Source: Cellulomonas hominis
GTDB lineage: Bacteria; Actinomycetota; Actinomycetes; Actinomycetales; Cellulomonadaceae
Length of the DNA: 64,000 nucleotides
Assembly (NCBI RefSeq): GCF_014201095.1
Contig: NZ_JACHDN010000001.1
Span: forward strand, 3,286,001 to 3,350,000
Direction: 5' to 3'
Shown here: positions 19,101 to 26,611 of the stretch, piece after piece
Position numbering within the stretch: the first letter of the stretch is position 1
Layout of the letters: each line of letters begins with the position of its first letter
Made by a program: the position numbers and the translations under genes
Notes under the pieces: generated by a model
The model's database searches: none
What the model saw: the letters and a program-made list of their open reading frames with translations, nothing else
What the model was told of the DNA's origin: nothing

Positions 19101-19156
19101 GAGGTCGCAGCAGGTGCCGGCCTCAGGGCGCGGAGACCGACACCTGCTGCAACCTC
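19101..19156. repeat. Intergenic hairpin repeat, type B (copy 1)
   Basis: Arm GAGGTCGCAGCAGGTGCCGG (19101-19120) pairs with CCGACACCTGCTGCAACCTC (19137-19156) at 18 of 20 positions; the central 10 bp GCAGCAGGTG is exact. It lies between the divergent aldehyde dehydrogenase and thyA genes. A second copy is at 47574-47635. Confidence 0.7.
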
Positions 19157-19253
19157 GCCGGGCGGGCCGGGCTCGCCGGCCGGGCGGGGCGGGCCGGGCG
19201 GGCGGGCCGAGGCGGGCCGGGCGGGGTGCGCGGGTCGCGGGGGTGGCGCGATC

Positions 19254-19259
19254 TACGAT
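19254..19259 (+). promoter_or_regulatory. -10 hexamer of thyA
   Basis: TACGAT lies 7 nt before the ATG at 19267, predicting a leaderless mRNA. It also argues against the in-frame ATG at 19258, which overlaps this hexamer. Confidence 0.5.
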
Positions 19260-19266
19260 GGCGCCC

Positions 19267-20085
19267 ATGACCTCCCCGGAGCGCGCAGTCGGCCGCACAC
19301 CCTACGAGGACCTGCTCGCGCTGGTGCTCGAGACCGGCACCCCCAAGGCCGACCGCACCGGGACCGGCACCCGCAGCGTCTTCGGGCACCAGATGCGGTT
19401 CGACCTGACGCAGGGGTTCCCGCTGGTCACGACCAAGCGCGTGCACCTGCGGTCGATCGTGGGCGAGCTCCTGTGGTTCCTGCGCGGCGACTCGAACGTG
19501 CGGTGGCTCCAGGAGCACGGCGTGTCGATCTGGGACGAGTGGGCGGACGCGGACGGCGAGCTCGGCCCGGTGTACGGGGTGCAGTGGCGCTCGTGGCCCA
19601 CGCCGGACGGCGGCACCGTCGACCAGCTCGCGCAGCTGCTGGACAACCTCCGGGCCGACCCGGACTCGCGCCGGCACGTCGTGTCGGCGTGGAACGTCGC
19701 GGACATCCCGTCGATGGCGCTCGCGCCCTGCCACGCGTTCTTCCAGTTCTACGTCGCGGACGGCCGGCTCTCCTGCCAGCTCTACCAGCGGTCGGCCGAC
19801 CTGTTCCTCGGCGTGCCGTTCAACATCGCGTCGTACGCGCTGCTGACGCACATGGTGGCCCAGCAGGTCGGCCTCGAGGTCGGCGACTTCGTGTGGACCG
19901 GCGGCGACTGCCACATCTACGACAACCACGTCGACCAGGTGCGCGAGCAGCTGACCCGCGAGCCGTACCCGTTCCCGACGCTGCGCCTGAACCGTGCGGA
20001 CTCGCTGTTCGACTACGCGTTCGAGGACGTCGTCGTCGAGGGGTACCAGCACCACCCGGCGATCAAGGCGCCCGTCGCCGTCTGA
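19267..20085 (+). CDS. thyA: Thymidylate synthase
   Basis: Folate-dependent methylation of dUMP to dTMP. The 272-residue product is a canonical Thy[34 protein letters not shown], the catalytic Cys in [41 protein letters not shown], and [10 protein letters not shown]. Nothing appears missing. The start at 19267 is chosen from the -10 hexamer 7 nt upstream; ATG 19258 is the alternative. The usual actinobacterial partner folA (dihydrofolate reductase) is not downstream; the next genes are azlD and azlC on the opposite strand. Confidence 0.96.
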   Translation: MTSPERAVGRTPYEDLLALVLETGTPKADRTGTGTRSVFGHQMRFDLTQGFPLVTTKRVHLRSIVGELLWFLRGDSNVRWLQEHGVSIWDEWADADGELGPVYGVQWRSWPTPDGGTVDQLAQLLDNLRADPDSRRHVVSAWNVADIPSMALAPCHAFFQFYVADGRLSCQLYQRSADLFLGVPFNIASYALLTHMVAQQVGLEVGDFVWTGGDCHIYDNHVDQVREQLTREPYPFPTLRLNRADSLFDYAFEDVVVEGYQHHPAIKAPVAV

Positions 20086-20109
20086 GGTCGCGGCCCGGCG
20101 CGGGGCGGC

Positions 20110-20430
20110 TCAGGGCATCCCGAGCCACCGCAGCAGCGCCGCCGTCGCGGCCGCCAGCAGCACGACCAGCACGAACGGCGCCCGCAGCAGCAGCGCCACG
20201 GCCGCGACCACGAGCGCGACGACCCGCGCGTCCAGCACGAGCGACCCGTCGGACGTGCCCACCTGCACCGCGACGAGCGCCGCGAGCAGCGCCGCGGTGA
20301 CGAGCGCGGCGGTCCGGGTCACCCGCGGCGCCGCCAGCAGCCGCTCGGGCAGCAGGTGGCCGGCGACCTTCGTCGCGAGCACGACGACCGACGACGCGAG
20401 CACCGCGACCCACACGGTGAGCCGGCTCAC
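20110..20430 (-). CDS. azlD: Branched-chain amino acid exporter subunit AzlD
   Basis: A 106-residue protein with about four membrane helices (LTVWVAVLASSVVVLATKVAG, TRTAALVTAALLAALVAVQVG, RVVALVVAAVALLLRA, FVLVVLLAAATAALL). This is the AzlD-type small subunit that works with AzlC in exporting branched-chain or other hydrophobic amino acids. The GTG start overlaps the azlC stop by 4 bp, so translation is coupled. Convergent with thyA, with 24 bp between the stops. Confidence 0.85.
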   Translation of the reverse strand: MSRLTVWVAVLASSVVVLATKVAGHLLPERLLAAPRVTRTAALVTAALLAALVAVQVGTSDGSLVLDARVVALVVAAVALLLRAPFVLVVLLAAATAALLRWLGMP

Positions 20431-21215
20431 GAGGCGGCCCCCGCGGGTCCGGGCGTGACGACCGGTCCGGCGGCCGCCTCCGCGCCGGGCGGCTCCGGGT
20501 CGCCGTCCGGCCGCTCGAGGACCCCGACGACGACCGCCAGCGCCGCGGCGGCGAGCACCGGCACGCCGGCGGGCACGACGGGCGTGAGGGCCAGTGCGGT
20601 GGCCGCCGCGGCGACCGCCACCACCCGGACCGTCCCCGTGCCGGCGCCGGACAGCCGCGGCCAGAGCAGGGCGAGGAACGCGGCGCCCGCCGCGGCGTCC
20701 AGGCCGTAGCGCCGCGGGTCGCCCAGCGCGTCGCCGAGCAGCGCGCCCGCGAGCGTGAACGCGTTCCACAGCAGGAACACCCCGGCGCCCGTCCACCAGA
20801 ACCCCGCGCGGGTGGCGGCGGGGGAGGGCTGGGCGGTCGCCACCGCGGTCGACTCGTCGATCGTCAGGTGCGCCGCGAGCAGCCGGCGCCAGCCGCGCGC
20901 GCCCAGCAGCGGCGCGACCTGCACCCCGTACAGCCCGTTGCGCGCGCCGAGCAGCCCGGCGGTCGCGACCACCGCGCCGACCCCGCCGCCCGCGCCCAGG
21001 ACGCCGACCGCGGCGAACTGCGAGCCGCCGCTGAACATCAGCAGGCTCAGCACCATCGTCTGCGGCAGGTCGAGCCCGGCCGCGACGGACAGGGCGCCGA
21101 AGGACACGCCGTACAGGCCGGTGGCGACGGAGACCGACAGGGCCGTGCGGACGGCCGAGCGCACGACCGGGTCCGAGGAGCGCGCGCCCGGGCCGGGGAG
21201 ACCGAGGAGGGGCAC
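20427..21215 (-). CDS. azlC: Branched-chain amino acid exporter subunit AzlC
   Basis: A 262-residue multi-pass membrane protein with the AzlC signature: SFGALSVAAGLDLPQTMVLSLLMFSGGSQFAAVGVL, GLLGARNGLYGV, then HLTIDESTAVATAQ. It forms the large subunit of the AzlCD exporter. The GTG start at 21215 is preceded by a TACCCT -10 hexamer 6 nt upstream, with no Shine-Dalgarno. The C-terminal tail after the last helix is an acidic Pro-rich stretch of about 35 residues. It is divergent from the ugp operon across about 200 bp. Confidence 0.88.
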   Translation of the reverse strand: MPLLGLPGPGARSSDPVVRSAVRTALSVSVATGLYGVSFGALSVAAGLDLPQTMVLSLLMFSGGSQFAAVGVLGAGGGVGAVVATAGLLGARNGLYGVQVAPLLGARGWRRLLAAHLTIDESTAVATAQPSPAATRAGFWWTGAGVFLLWNAFTLAGALLGDALGDPRRYGLDAAAGAAFLALLWPRLSGAGTGTVRVVAVAAAATALALTPVVPAGVPVLAAAALAVVVGVLERPDGDPEPPGAEAAAGPVVTPGPAGAAS

Positions 21216-21221
21216 GCGACG

Positions 21222-21227
21222 AGGGTA
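21222..21227 (-). promoter_or_regulatory. -10 hexamer of azlC
   Basis: TACCCT (read on the minus strand) is 6 nt before the azlC GTG at 21215 and predicts a leaderless azlCD mRNA. Confidence 0.5.
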
Positions 21228-21416
21228 GGACGCGGCGCCCGGGCGGACGCGACCTGACCGCCGGGTGGACGTCCTGACGCCCCGGTGAACGGCCGGACAA
21301 GGGTTGCCGAACGTCGGCGCGGACCCCTGTCGTGGCAGGTCGGGGGCGTCGCAGAGTGTCCAGGGCCGCAAGGGCGCGGGCCGCGACACCGATCCCGACC
21401 CGAGCGGACCTCCTTC

Positions 21417-22376
21417 GTGACCACTGCTGATCTCCTCGCCCCGCCCCCGGCCCCCGCGCCGGGGACCGCGCCCCCGCGGCGCGCCGGGGCCCTGCGCTCG
21501 CGCCGCCGCCGGTCGGCGCTGCTCTGGTTCCTCCTGCTGGCCGGGCCGAACGTGGCCCTGCTGCTCGTGTTCGTCTACCGGCCGCTGCTGCAGTCGTTCT
21601 ACCTGTCGACCCTGCAGTGGAACCTCGGCTCCCCGGTGGCCCGGCAGATCGGCCTGGGCAACTACGTCGAGCTGGTCACGTCCCGCGGGTTCGGCCAGGT
21701 CGTCACGACGACCGTGGTGTTCACCGTCGCCACGGTCGGCGGCGCGATGCTGCTGGGCCTCGGGCTGGCGCTGCTGCTCGACCAGAAGCTCCGGGGCCGC
21801 GGGTTCGCCCGCACGGTCGCGTTCGCCCCGTACGTGCTGTCCGGGTTCGCCGTCGGCATCCTCTGGCTGTTCATCTTCGACCCGCGGTACGGGCTGATGC
21901 GCGAGGTGCTGAGCTGGTTCGGCGCGCAGTCGCCGCAGTGGTACACCGAGCGCCCCTGGCCGCTGGTCATGATCATCGTCGTCTACCTCTGGAAGAACCT
22001 CGGGTACGTCGCGCTGATCTACCTCGCCGGCCTGCAGTCGGTCCCGCAGGACCTCAAGGACGCCGCCGCCCTGGACGGCGCCTCGCCGGCCCGGACGCTG
22101 CGGTCGATCGTGCTGCCGCTGCTCACCCCGACCACGTTCTTCCTGCTGGTCACGATGCTCCTGGCCTCGCTGCAGTCGTTCGACATCATCAAGGCGATGA
22201 CCCAGGGCGGGCCGCTCGGGTCCACCACGACGCTCATGTACTCCGTGTACCAGGAGAGCTTCGTCAACGGCCGCGCGGGGTACGCCTCCGCCGTCGCGAC
22301 CGTCCTGTTCCTGGTGCTGCTCGCGGTGACCGCGGTGCAGATGCGCTTCGTCCAGCGGAAGGTGCACTACGCATGA
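21417..22376 (+). CDS. ugpA: Carbohydrate / glycerol-3-phosphate ABC permease, UgpA/MalF type
   Basis: A 319-residue integral membrane permease with about six helices. The cytoplasmic EAA loop reads DAAALDGASPARTLRSIVLPLLTPTTFF and contacts the ATPase. The N-terminal ~40 residues are Pro/Ala-rich and basic. Identification as UgpA rather than another CUT1 permease rests on the adjacent glycerophosphodiesterase. The start is taken as the GTG at 21417 in TTCGTGACC; no clear RBS is seen. The stop overlaps ugpE by 4 bp (ATGA). No ATPase gene is in the operon, so a shared MsmK/UgpC-type ATPase elsewhere is expected. Confidence 0.82.
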   Translation: MTTADLLAPPPAPAPGTAPPRRAGALRSRRRRSALLWFLLLAGPNVALLLVFVYRPLLQSFYLSTLQWNLGSPVARQIGLGNYVELVTSRGFGQVVTTTVVFTVATVGGAMLLGLGLALLLDQKLRGRGFARTVAFAPYVLSGFAVGILWLFIFDPRYGLMREVLSWFGAQSPQWYTERPWPLVMIIVVYLWKNLGYVALIYLAGLQSVPQDLKDAAALDGASPARTLRSIVLPLLTPTTFFLLVTMLLASLQSFDIIKAMTQGGPLGSTTTLMYSVYQESFVNGRAGYASAVATVLFLVLLAVTAVQMRFVQRKVHYA

Positions 22377-23296
22377 GCGTCCTGACCCCGCGCCGCGAGG
22401 CCGCGGCGCCCTCCGCCTCCTCCGCCGCGCCGTCCCCGGCGCCGCGCCCGACGCCGGCCGCGTCCCGCCCGGGCCGCCGCGCCCGCCCGCACGTCGCCGG
22501 CTACGTGACGATGGTCGTCGCCACGGTCGTCCTCGGTGCGCCGCTCGTGTGGCTCGTGCTCGCCAGCCTCAAGGCGCCCGACGAGCTGTACCAGCTCCCG
22601 CTGCAGTGGCTGCCCGGGTCGCCGTCGTTCGACAACTACGCCCAGGCCGCCTCGACCGTCCCGCTCGGCCGGCTGCTCGCGAACAGCGTGGGCATCACCG
22701 TCGTCGGCGCGGGCCTGAAGGTGGCGCTCGGCCTGGCGTGCGCCTACGCGCTGGTGTTCCTCGAGCTCCCGTACAAGAAGGCCGTGTTCGGGCTGGTCAT
22801 CGCGACGCTCATGATCCCGCCGCAGGTCACGATCATCCCGAACTACACCCTGGTGGCCGACCTCGGCTGGCTGAACACCTACCAGGGCATCCTCGTGCCG
22901 GGTCTGGCCAGCGCGTTCGGCACGTTCCTGTTCCGCCAGCACTTCCTCACCCTGCCCGCCTCCATCCTCGAGGCCGCGGAGCTCGACGGCGCGGGGCACT
23001 GGCGCCGGCTGTGGCGCTTCGTGGTGCCGATGAGCACCCCGACGATCGCCGCCGTCACGCTCGTGTCCGTCGTCACCGAGTGGAACGACTACCTCTGGCC
23101 GTTCCTCGTCGTCGACCGCCCCGACAAGATGACGCTGCCGATCGGCCTGACCCTGCTGCAGAACATCGACGGCATGACCAACTGGGGCGTGCTGCTGGCC
23201 GCCACCGTCGTCGTGACCCTGCCGATCCTCGCGGTCTTCCTCCTCCTGCAGCGCCGGCTCGTCGCCGGCCTCACCGCGGGGGCCGTCACCGGCTGA
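22373..23296 (+). CDS. ugpE: Carbohydrate / glycerol-3-phosphate ABC permease, UgpE/MalG type
   Basis: A 307-residue permease partner of the preceding gene. After a 45-residue Ala/Pro/Arg-rich cytoplasmic N-terminus it has six helices, and the EAA motif reads EAAELDGAGHWRRLWRFVVPMSTPTI. TEWNDYLWPFLVV is typical of the MalG/UgpE branch. The ATG overlaps the ugpA stop. A gap of about 100 bp to ugpB includes an AAGGAG RBS for the latter. Confidence 0.85.
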   Translation: MSVLTPRREAAAPSASSAAPSPAPRPTPAASRPGRRARPHVAGYVTMVVATVVLGAPLVWLVLASLKAPDELYQLPLQWLPGSPSFDNYAQAASTVPLGRLLANSVGITVVGAGLKVALGLACAYALVFLELPYKKAVFGLVIATLMIPPQVTIIPNYTLVADLGWLNTYQGILVPGLASAFGTFLFRQHFLTLPASILEAAELDGAGHWRRLWRFVVPMSTPTIAAVTLVSVVTEWNDYLWPFLVVDRPDKMTLPIGLTLLQNIDGMTNWGVLLAATVVVTLPILAVFLLLQRRLVAGLTAGAVTG

Positions 23297-23393
23297 CCTC
23301 CCGCGCCACACCCCCGGACCGGCGGGTGCGCCCCTGCGCGCCCGTCACCCGAGCGCCGGACCCCCGGCGCCGAACCCCCGAAGGAGCACTCAC

Positions 23394-24764
23394 GTGTCCC
23401 ACCCCCGCAGCCGTCTCCGTGACCGTCGCGTCACCGCCGGACTGGCCGCCGCCGTCGCCGGCACGACCCTCGCCCTGACCGCCTGCGGCGGCCCGAGCGT
23501 CGGTGCCGGGACGACCGCCGAGGCGACGACCGACGCGACCGACTGGTCGCAGGTCGAGCCCGCCTCCGAGATCACCTGGTGGAGCAACCACCCCGGCCAG
23601 TCGCAGGCCGTCGAGGAGCAGCTCATCGCCGCCTTCGAGGCCGAGAACCCGGACATCACCGTCGACCTGGTGACCGCCGGCGCCAACTACGACGAGGTCG
23701 CGCAGCGGTTCCAGGCCGCGTCGCAGACCGACGAGAAGCCGGACCTGGTCATCTCCTCCGACGTGTGGTGGTTCCGGTACCACCTGAACGACCAGATCAT
23801 GCCCCTGGACGACGTCTTCGAGTACCTGGACGCCGACGCCGAGGACTTCCAGCCCGGCCTGTACGGCGACTACGAGTACGACGGGCAGCACTGGGCAGCG
23901 CCGTACGCGCGCTCGACGCCGCTCTTCTACTACAACAAGACGATGTGGCAGGCCGCCGGGCTGCCGGACGAGGGCCCGGAGACGTGGGAGCAGCTCCAGG
24001 AGTGGAGCACCGCCCTGGAGGCCCAGGTGCCCGAGGGCGGCTCGCCGTTCGGCCTCAGCCTCGGCACGTCGTGGTCGGCCTGGTGGTTCGAGAACATGAT
24101 CTGGGGTCAGGGGGGTCAGTACTCCGACGAGTTCGACGTGACCCTCGACTCCGACGAGGCGCTCGCGGGCGGCGCGTTCCTGCGCGACCTGTTCCACGGC
24201 GACGACGCGATCGCCACGGTCTCGGCCGACGACTCGATGGCCGACTTCGCCTCCGGCCTCATCGCCTCGACCATCGGCTCCACCGGCTCGCTCAAGGGGG
24301 CGCTCGACGCGGCCTCGTTCGAGGTCGGCACGGCGTACCTGCCGGACGGCCCCGCCGGCGGCGGCACCCCGACCGGCGGCACCGGCCTGGCGATCTCGTC
24401 CTCCAGCACCCCGGAGGAGCAGCTCGCCGCGGCGATGTTCCTGGCGTTCCTCACGGACACCGAGAACACCGCGACCTTCTCCCAGGCCACCGGCTACATG
24501 CCGGTGCGGACCTCGGCCGTCGAGTCCGACACCATGAAGGCCGTGTACGAGCAGGCCCCGCAGTTCCGCACCGCGGTGGACCAGCTCGCCGACAAGGCCC
24601 GCGCGCAGGACTACATCCGGGTGTTCGTCCCGGGCGCCGACGCGCTGCTCACCGACGCGATCGAGCAGATCGTGCTCGAGGGCACCGACCCGGCCGCGGC
24701 CTTCGAGTCGGTCACGCCGCAGATCGAGACCGCCTACCGTGAGAACGTGGAGCCCTACCTGTGA
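23394..24764 (+). CDS. ugpB: Extracellular solute-binding lipoprotein, UgpB type
   Basis: A 456-residue CUT1-family binding protein. A twin-Arg-containing basic N-region and a hydrophobic stretch lead to the lipobox LTAC around residue 31, so it should be a lipoprotein anchored outside the membrane. The mature part begins with a Thr/Asp-rich linker, then EITWWSNHPGQSQAVEEQLIAAFEAENPDITVDLV, like glycerol-3-phosphate and sugar-binding proteins. GTG start at 23394, with GAAGGAG upstream. The stop overlaps ugpQ by 4 bp. Confidence 0.87.
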   Translation: MSHPRSRLRDRRVTAGLAAAVAGTTLALTACGGPSVGAGTTAEATTDATDWSQVEPASEITWWSNHPGQSQAVEEQLIAAFEAENPDITVDLVTAGANYDEVAQRFQAASQTDEKPDLVISSDVWWFRYHLNDQIMPLDDVFEYLDADAEDFQPGLYGDYEYDGQHWAAPYARSTPLFYYNKTMWQAAGLPDEGPETWEQLQEWSTALEAQVPEGGSPFGLSLGTSWSAWWFENMIWGQGGQYSDEFDVTLDSDEALAGGAFLRDLFHGDDAIATVSADDSMADFASGLIASTIGSTGSLKGALDAASFEVGTAYLPDGPAGGGTPTGGTGLAISSSSTPEEQLAAAMFLAFLTDTENTATFSQATGYMPVRTSAVESDTMKAVYEQAPQFRTAVDQLADKARAQDYIRVFVPGADALLTDAIEQIVLEGTDPAAAFESVTPQIETAYRENVEPYL

Positions 24765-25582
24765 CGGACACGTCCGCCGACCGGACCGGGGTCGCCCTCG
24801 TGGGCGACCCCGGTTCCGGGGTCCCCGCGGCGCTCGCGACCCGCCCCGTCGTCATCGCGCACCGCGGCAACTCCGCGGTCGCCCCCCAGAACACCCTCGC
24901 CGCGTTCGAGGCCGCCTGGCGGGCCGGCGCGGCGAGCATCGAGATCGACATCCAGCCCACGGCCGACGGGCAGGTCGTGGTGATCCACGACGAGACCGTC
25001 GACGCCACGACCGACGGGCAGGGCGTCGTCACCCAGATGTCGCTCGACGCGCTGCGCGCCCTCGACGCCGGCTCGTGGTTCGCGGCGGCCTACGCCGGCC
25101 AGCGGGTGCCGACGTTCGCCGAGGTGCTCGAGCTCCTGGTCCGCCGCCCCGGCCTGGACCTGCTGCTCGAGCTCAAGGGCCCGTGGACCGTCGACCAGGT
25201 GCGTCCGGTCACCGACGCGATCCGGGCGGCCGGGCTGGCGGACCGGGTGATCGGGCAGAGCTTCTGGCCGGAGTCGGTCCGGGCGCTCGCCGAGGCCGAC
25301 CCGGGGCTGCGGCGCGGGCTGCTGGTGTTCGAGGTCGAGGACCCCGCGGGGCTCGTCGCCCTGTGCGCCGACCTCGGCGTCGTCACCTGCAACCCCTCCG
25401 GGCCGCTGCTGCTGGCCGACCCGGGCCTGGTGGCGCGCCTGCACGACGCGGGGCTGCAGGTCATGGTGTGGACGCTCAACGAGCCCGAGCACTGGGCCGC
25501 CGCCGCGGCGCTCGGCGTGGACGCGGTCATCACCGACCGGCCCGACCGGCTCGCCGGCTGGCTCGCCGCGCACCCGGCGTGA
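24761..25582 (+). CDS. ugpQ: Glycerophosphodiester phosphodiesterase
   Basis: A 273-residue GDPD-family enzyme that hydrolyses glycerophosphodiesters to glycerol-3-phosphate plus alcohol. Catalytic features are present: IAHRGNS with the first His, EIDIQPTADGQVVVIHDETVDATTDGQG with the metal-binding Glu/Asp and second His, and LLLELKGPW with the third Glu. It lacks a signal peptide, so it acts on imported diesters, consistent with the ABC genes before it. The GTG start overlaps the ugpB stop. A 13-bp perfect hairpin sits inside its first 20 codons. A strong terminator follows the stop. Confidence 0.92.
   Translation: MTDTSADRTGVALVGDPGSGVPAALATRPVVIAHRGNSAVAPQNTLAAFEAAWRAGAASIEIDIQPTADGQVVVIHDETVDATTDGQGVVTQMSLDALRALDAGSWFAAAYAGQRVPTFAEVLELLVRRPGLDLLLELKGPWTVDQVRPVTDAIRAAGLADRVIGQSFWPESVRALAEADPGLRRGLLVFEVEDPAGLVALCADLGVVTCNPSGPLLLADPGLVARLHDAGLQVMVWTLNEPEHWAAAAALGVDAVITDRPDRLAGWLAAHPA
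24785..24814 (+). promoter_or_regulatory. Perfect hairpin inside the 5' end of ugpQ
   Basis: ACCGGGGTCGCCC (24785-24797) and GGGCGACCCCGGT (24802-24814) form a 13-bp stem with a TCGT loop within codons 9-18 of ugpQ. It lies 21 nt after the ugpB stop, the normal position for a terminator or 3'-end stabiliser, so it may lower ugpQ expression relative to ugpB. Confidence 0.5.
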
Positions 25583-25584
25583 TC

Positions 25585-25616
25585 GCCGGCGCGGCCCTCG
25601 CGGGGGCCGCGCCGGC
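25585..25616 (+). terminator. Terminator of the ugp operon
   Basis: GCCGGCGCGGCCC (25585-25597) and GGGCCGCGCCGGC (25604-25616) form a perfect 13-bp stem with a 6-nt loop, 2 nt after the ugpQ stop. No T-run follows, as at other terminators here. Confidence 0.75.
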
Positions 25617-25663
25617 GGCGGCCGGAGGCTGGTCGCGGGGCGCGGGCGGGCGGCGTGGGGCGG

Positions 25664-25669
25664 TACCGT
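25664..25669 (+). promoter_or_regulatory. -10 hexamer of dapA
   Basis: TACCGT lies exactly 6 nt before the dapA ATG at 25676, predicting a leaderless transcript. Confidence 0.5.
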
Positions 25670-25675
25670 GGCCCC

Positions 25676-26596
25676 ATGCTCCCCGCCACCCCGTCGCGTC
25701 CGTTCGGCGCGGTGCTCACCGCCATGGTCACGCCGATGCGGGAGGACGGCGCGATCGACCTGGACGCCGCCGTACGCCTCGCGACGCACCTGGTGGACCA
25801 CGGGCACGACGGCCTGGTCCTCAACGGCACCACCGGCGAGTCGCCCACCACGCACGCCCCCGAGAAGGCCGACCTGATCAGCGCCGTCGTCGCCGCCGTC
25901 GGCGACCGTGCCGCGATCGTGGCCGGCGCGGGGTCGAACGACACGCTGCACGCCGTCCGGATGGCCGAGCAGGCCGCCGAGGCCGGCGCCGACGGCCTGC
26001 TCGTCGTCAGCCCGTACTACTCCCGCCCGTCGCAGGACGGCGTCGTACGCCACGTCACCGCGGTGGCCGACTCCACGCCGCTGCCGGTGATGCTCTACGA
26101 CGTCCCCGGGCGCACCGGCGTGCGGTTCGCGCAGCCGACCCTGGACGCGCTCGCCGCGCACGAGCGGGTCGTCGCGATGAAGGACGCCACCGGCGACGTC
26201 TACGCCGCCGCGAAGGCCGCCGCCCGCACGGGCCTCGCCTGGTACAGCGGCGACGACTCGCTGTACCTGCCGTTCCTCGCGCACGGCGCGGCCGGCATCG
26301 TCAGCGTGGTCGGCCACGTCGCCGGCCCGCAGCTCGCCGCGATCACCGCGGCTCACGACGCCGGGGACCACGCCCGTGCGCTCGAGATCTTCCTGTCGAT
26401 CGCACCGGCGATCGACGCGCTCAACGGCCAGGGGTTCCAGGCGGTCGCGGCGAAGGCCGCGGTCTGGTCCCTCGGCCTGATCCCGTCCCGACACCTGCGG
26501 CTGCCGAACGTGGCCGCGTCGGACGAGGACGTCGAGGCGGTGCGCGCGGGCCTGAGTGCCGCGGGCATCGTCGACGCCCTGTCCACTGTGCTGTAG
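25676..26596 (+). CDS. dapA: 4-hydroxy-tetrahydrodipicolinate synthase
   Basis: Condenses pyruvate with aspartate semialdehyde, the first committed step to diaminopimelate and lysine. The 306-residue TIM barrel has LVLNGTTGESPTTHAPEKADL, the Schiff-base Lys in RVVAMKDATGDV, the YYSRPSQDG segment, and the catalytic Tyr in PVMLYDVPGRTG. The start is the ATG at 25676, fixed by the -10 hexamer 6 nt upstream; an upstream in-frame start at 25655 would include the promoter. rnj follows after 15 bp, the same dapA-rnj pair as in mycobacteria. Confidence 0.96.
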   Translation: MLPATPSRPFGAVLTAMVTPMREDGAIDLDAAVRLATHLVDHGHDGLVLNGTTGESPTTHAPEKADLISAVVAAVGDRAAIVAGAGSNDTLHAVRMAEQAAEAGADGLLVVSPYYSRPSQDGVVRHVTAVADSTPLPVMLYDVPGRTGVRFAQPTLDALAAHERVVAMKDATGDVYAAAKAAARTGLAWYSGDDSLYLPFLAHGAAGIVSVVGHVAGPQLAAITAAHDAGDHARALEIFLSIAPAIDALNGQGFQAVAAKAAVWSLGLIPSRHLRLPNVAASDEDVEAVRAGLSAAGIVDALSTVL

Positions 26597-26611
26597 CTGA
26601 CCAGGAGAAGC

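Noticed and set aside
19258..19266. ATG at 19258 as the thyA start
   Set aside because: It overlaps the best -10 hexamer (TACGAT, 19254-19259), which fits a leaderless start at 19267.
20086..20430. Expected folA (dihydrofolate reductase) after thyA
   Set aside because: The sequence downstream of thyA encodes AzlD on the opposite strand; no DHFR motifs are present.
21261..21292. PhoP (PHO box) site upstream of the ugp operon: GTTCACC and GTCCACC on the minus strand
   Set aside because: The two heptamers are 20 bp apart, whereas Streptomyces PHO boxes are 11-bp direct repeats (or 22 for two units), and the intervening unit does not match.
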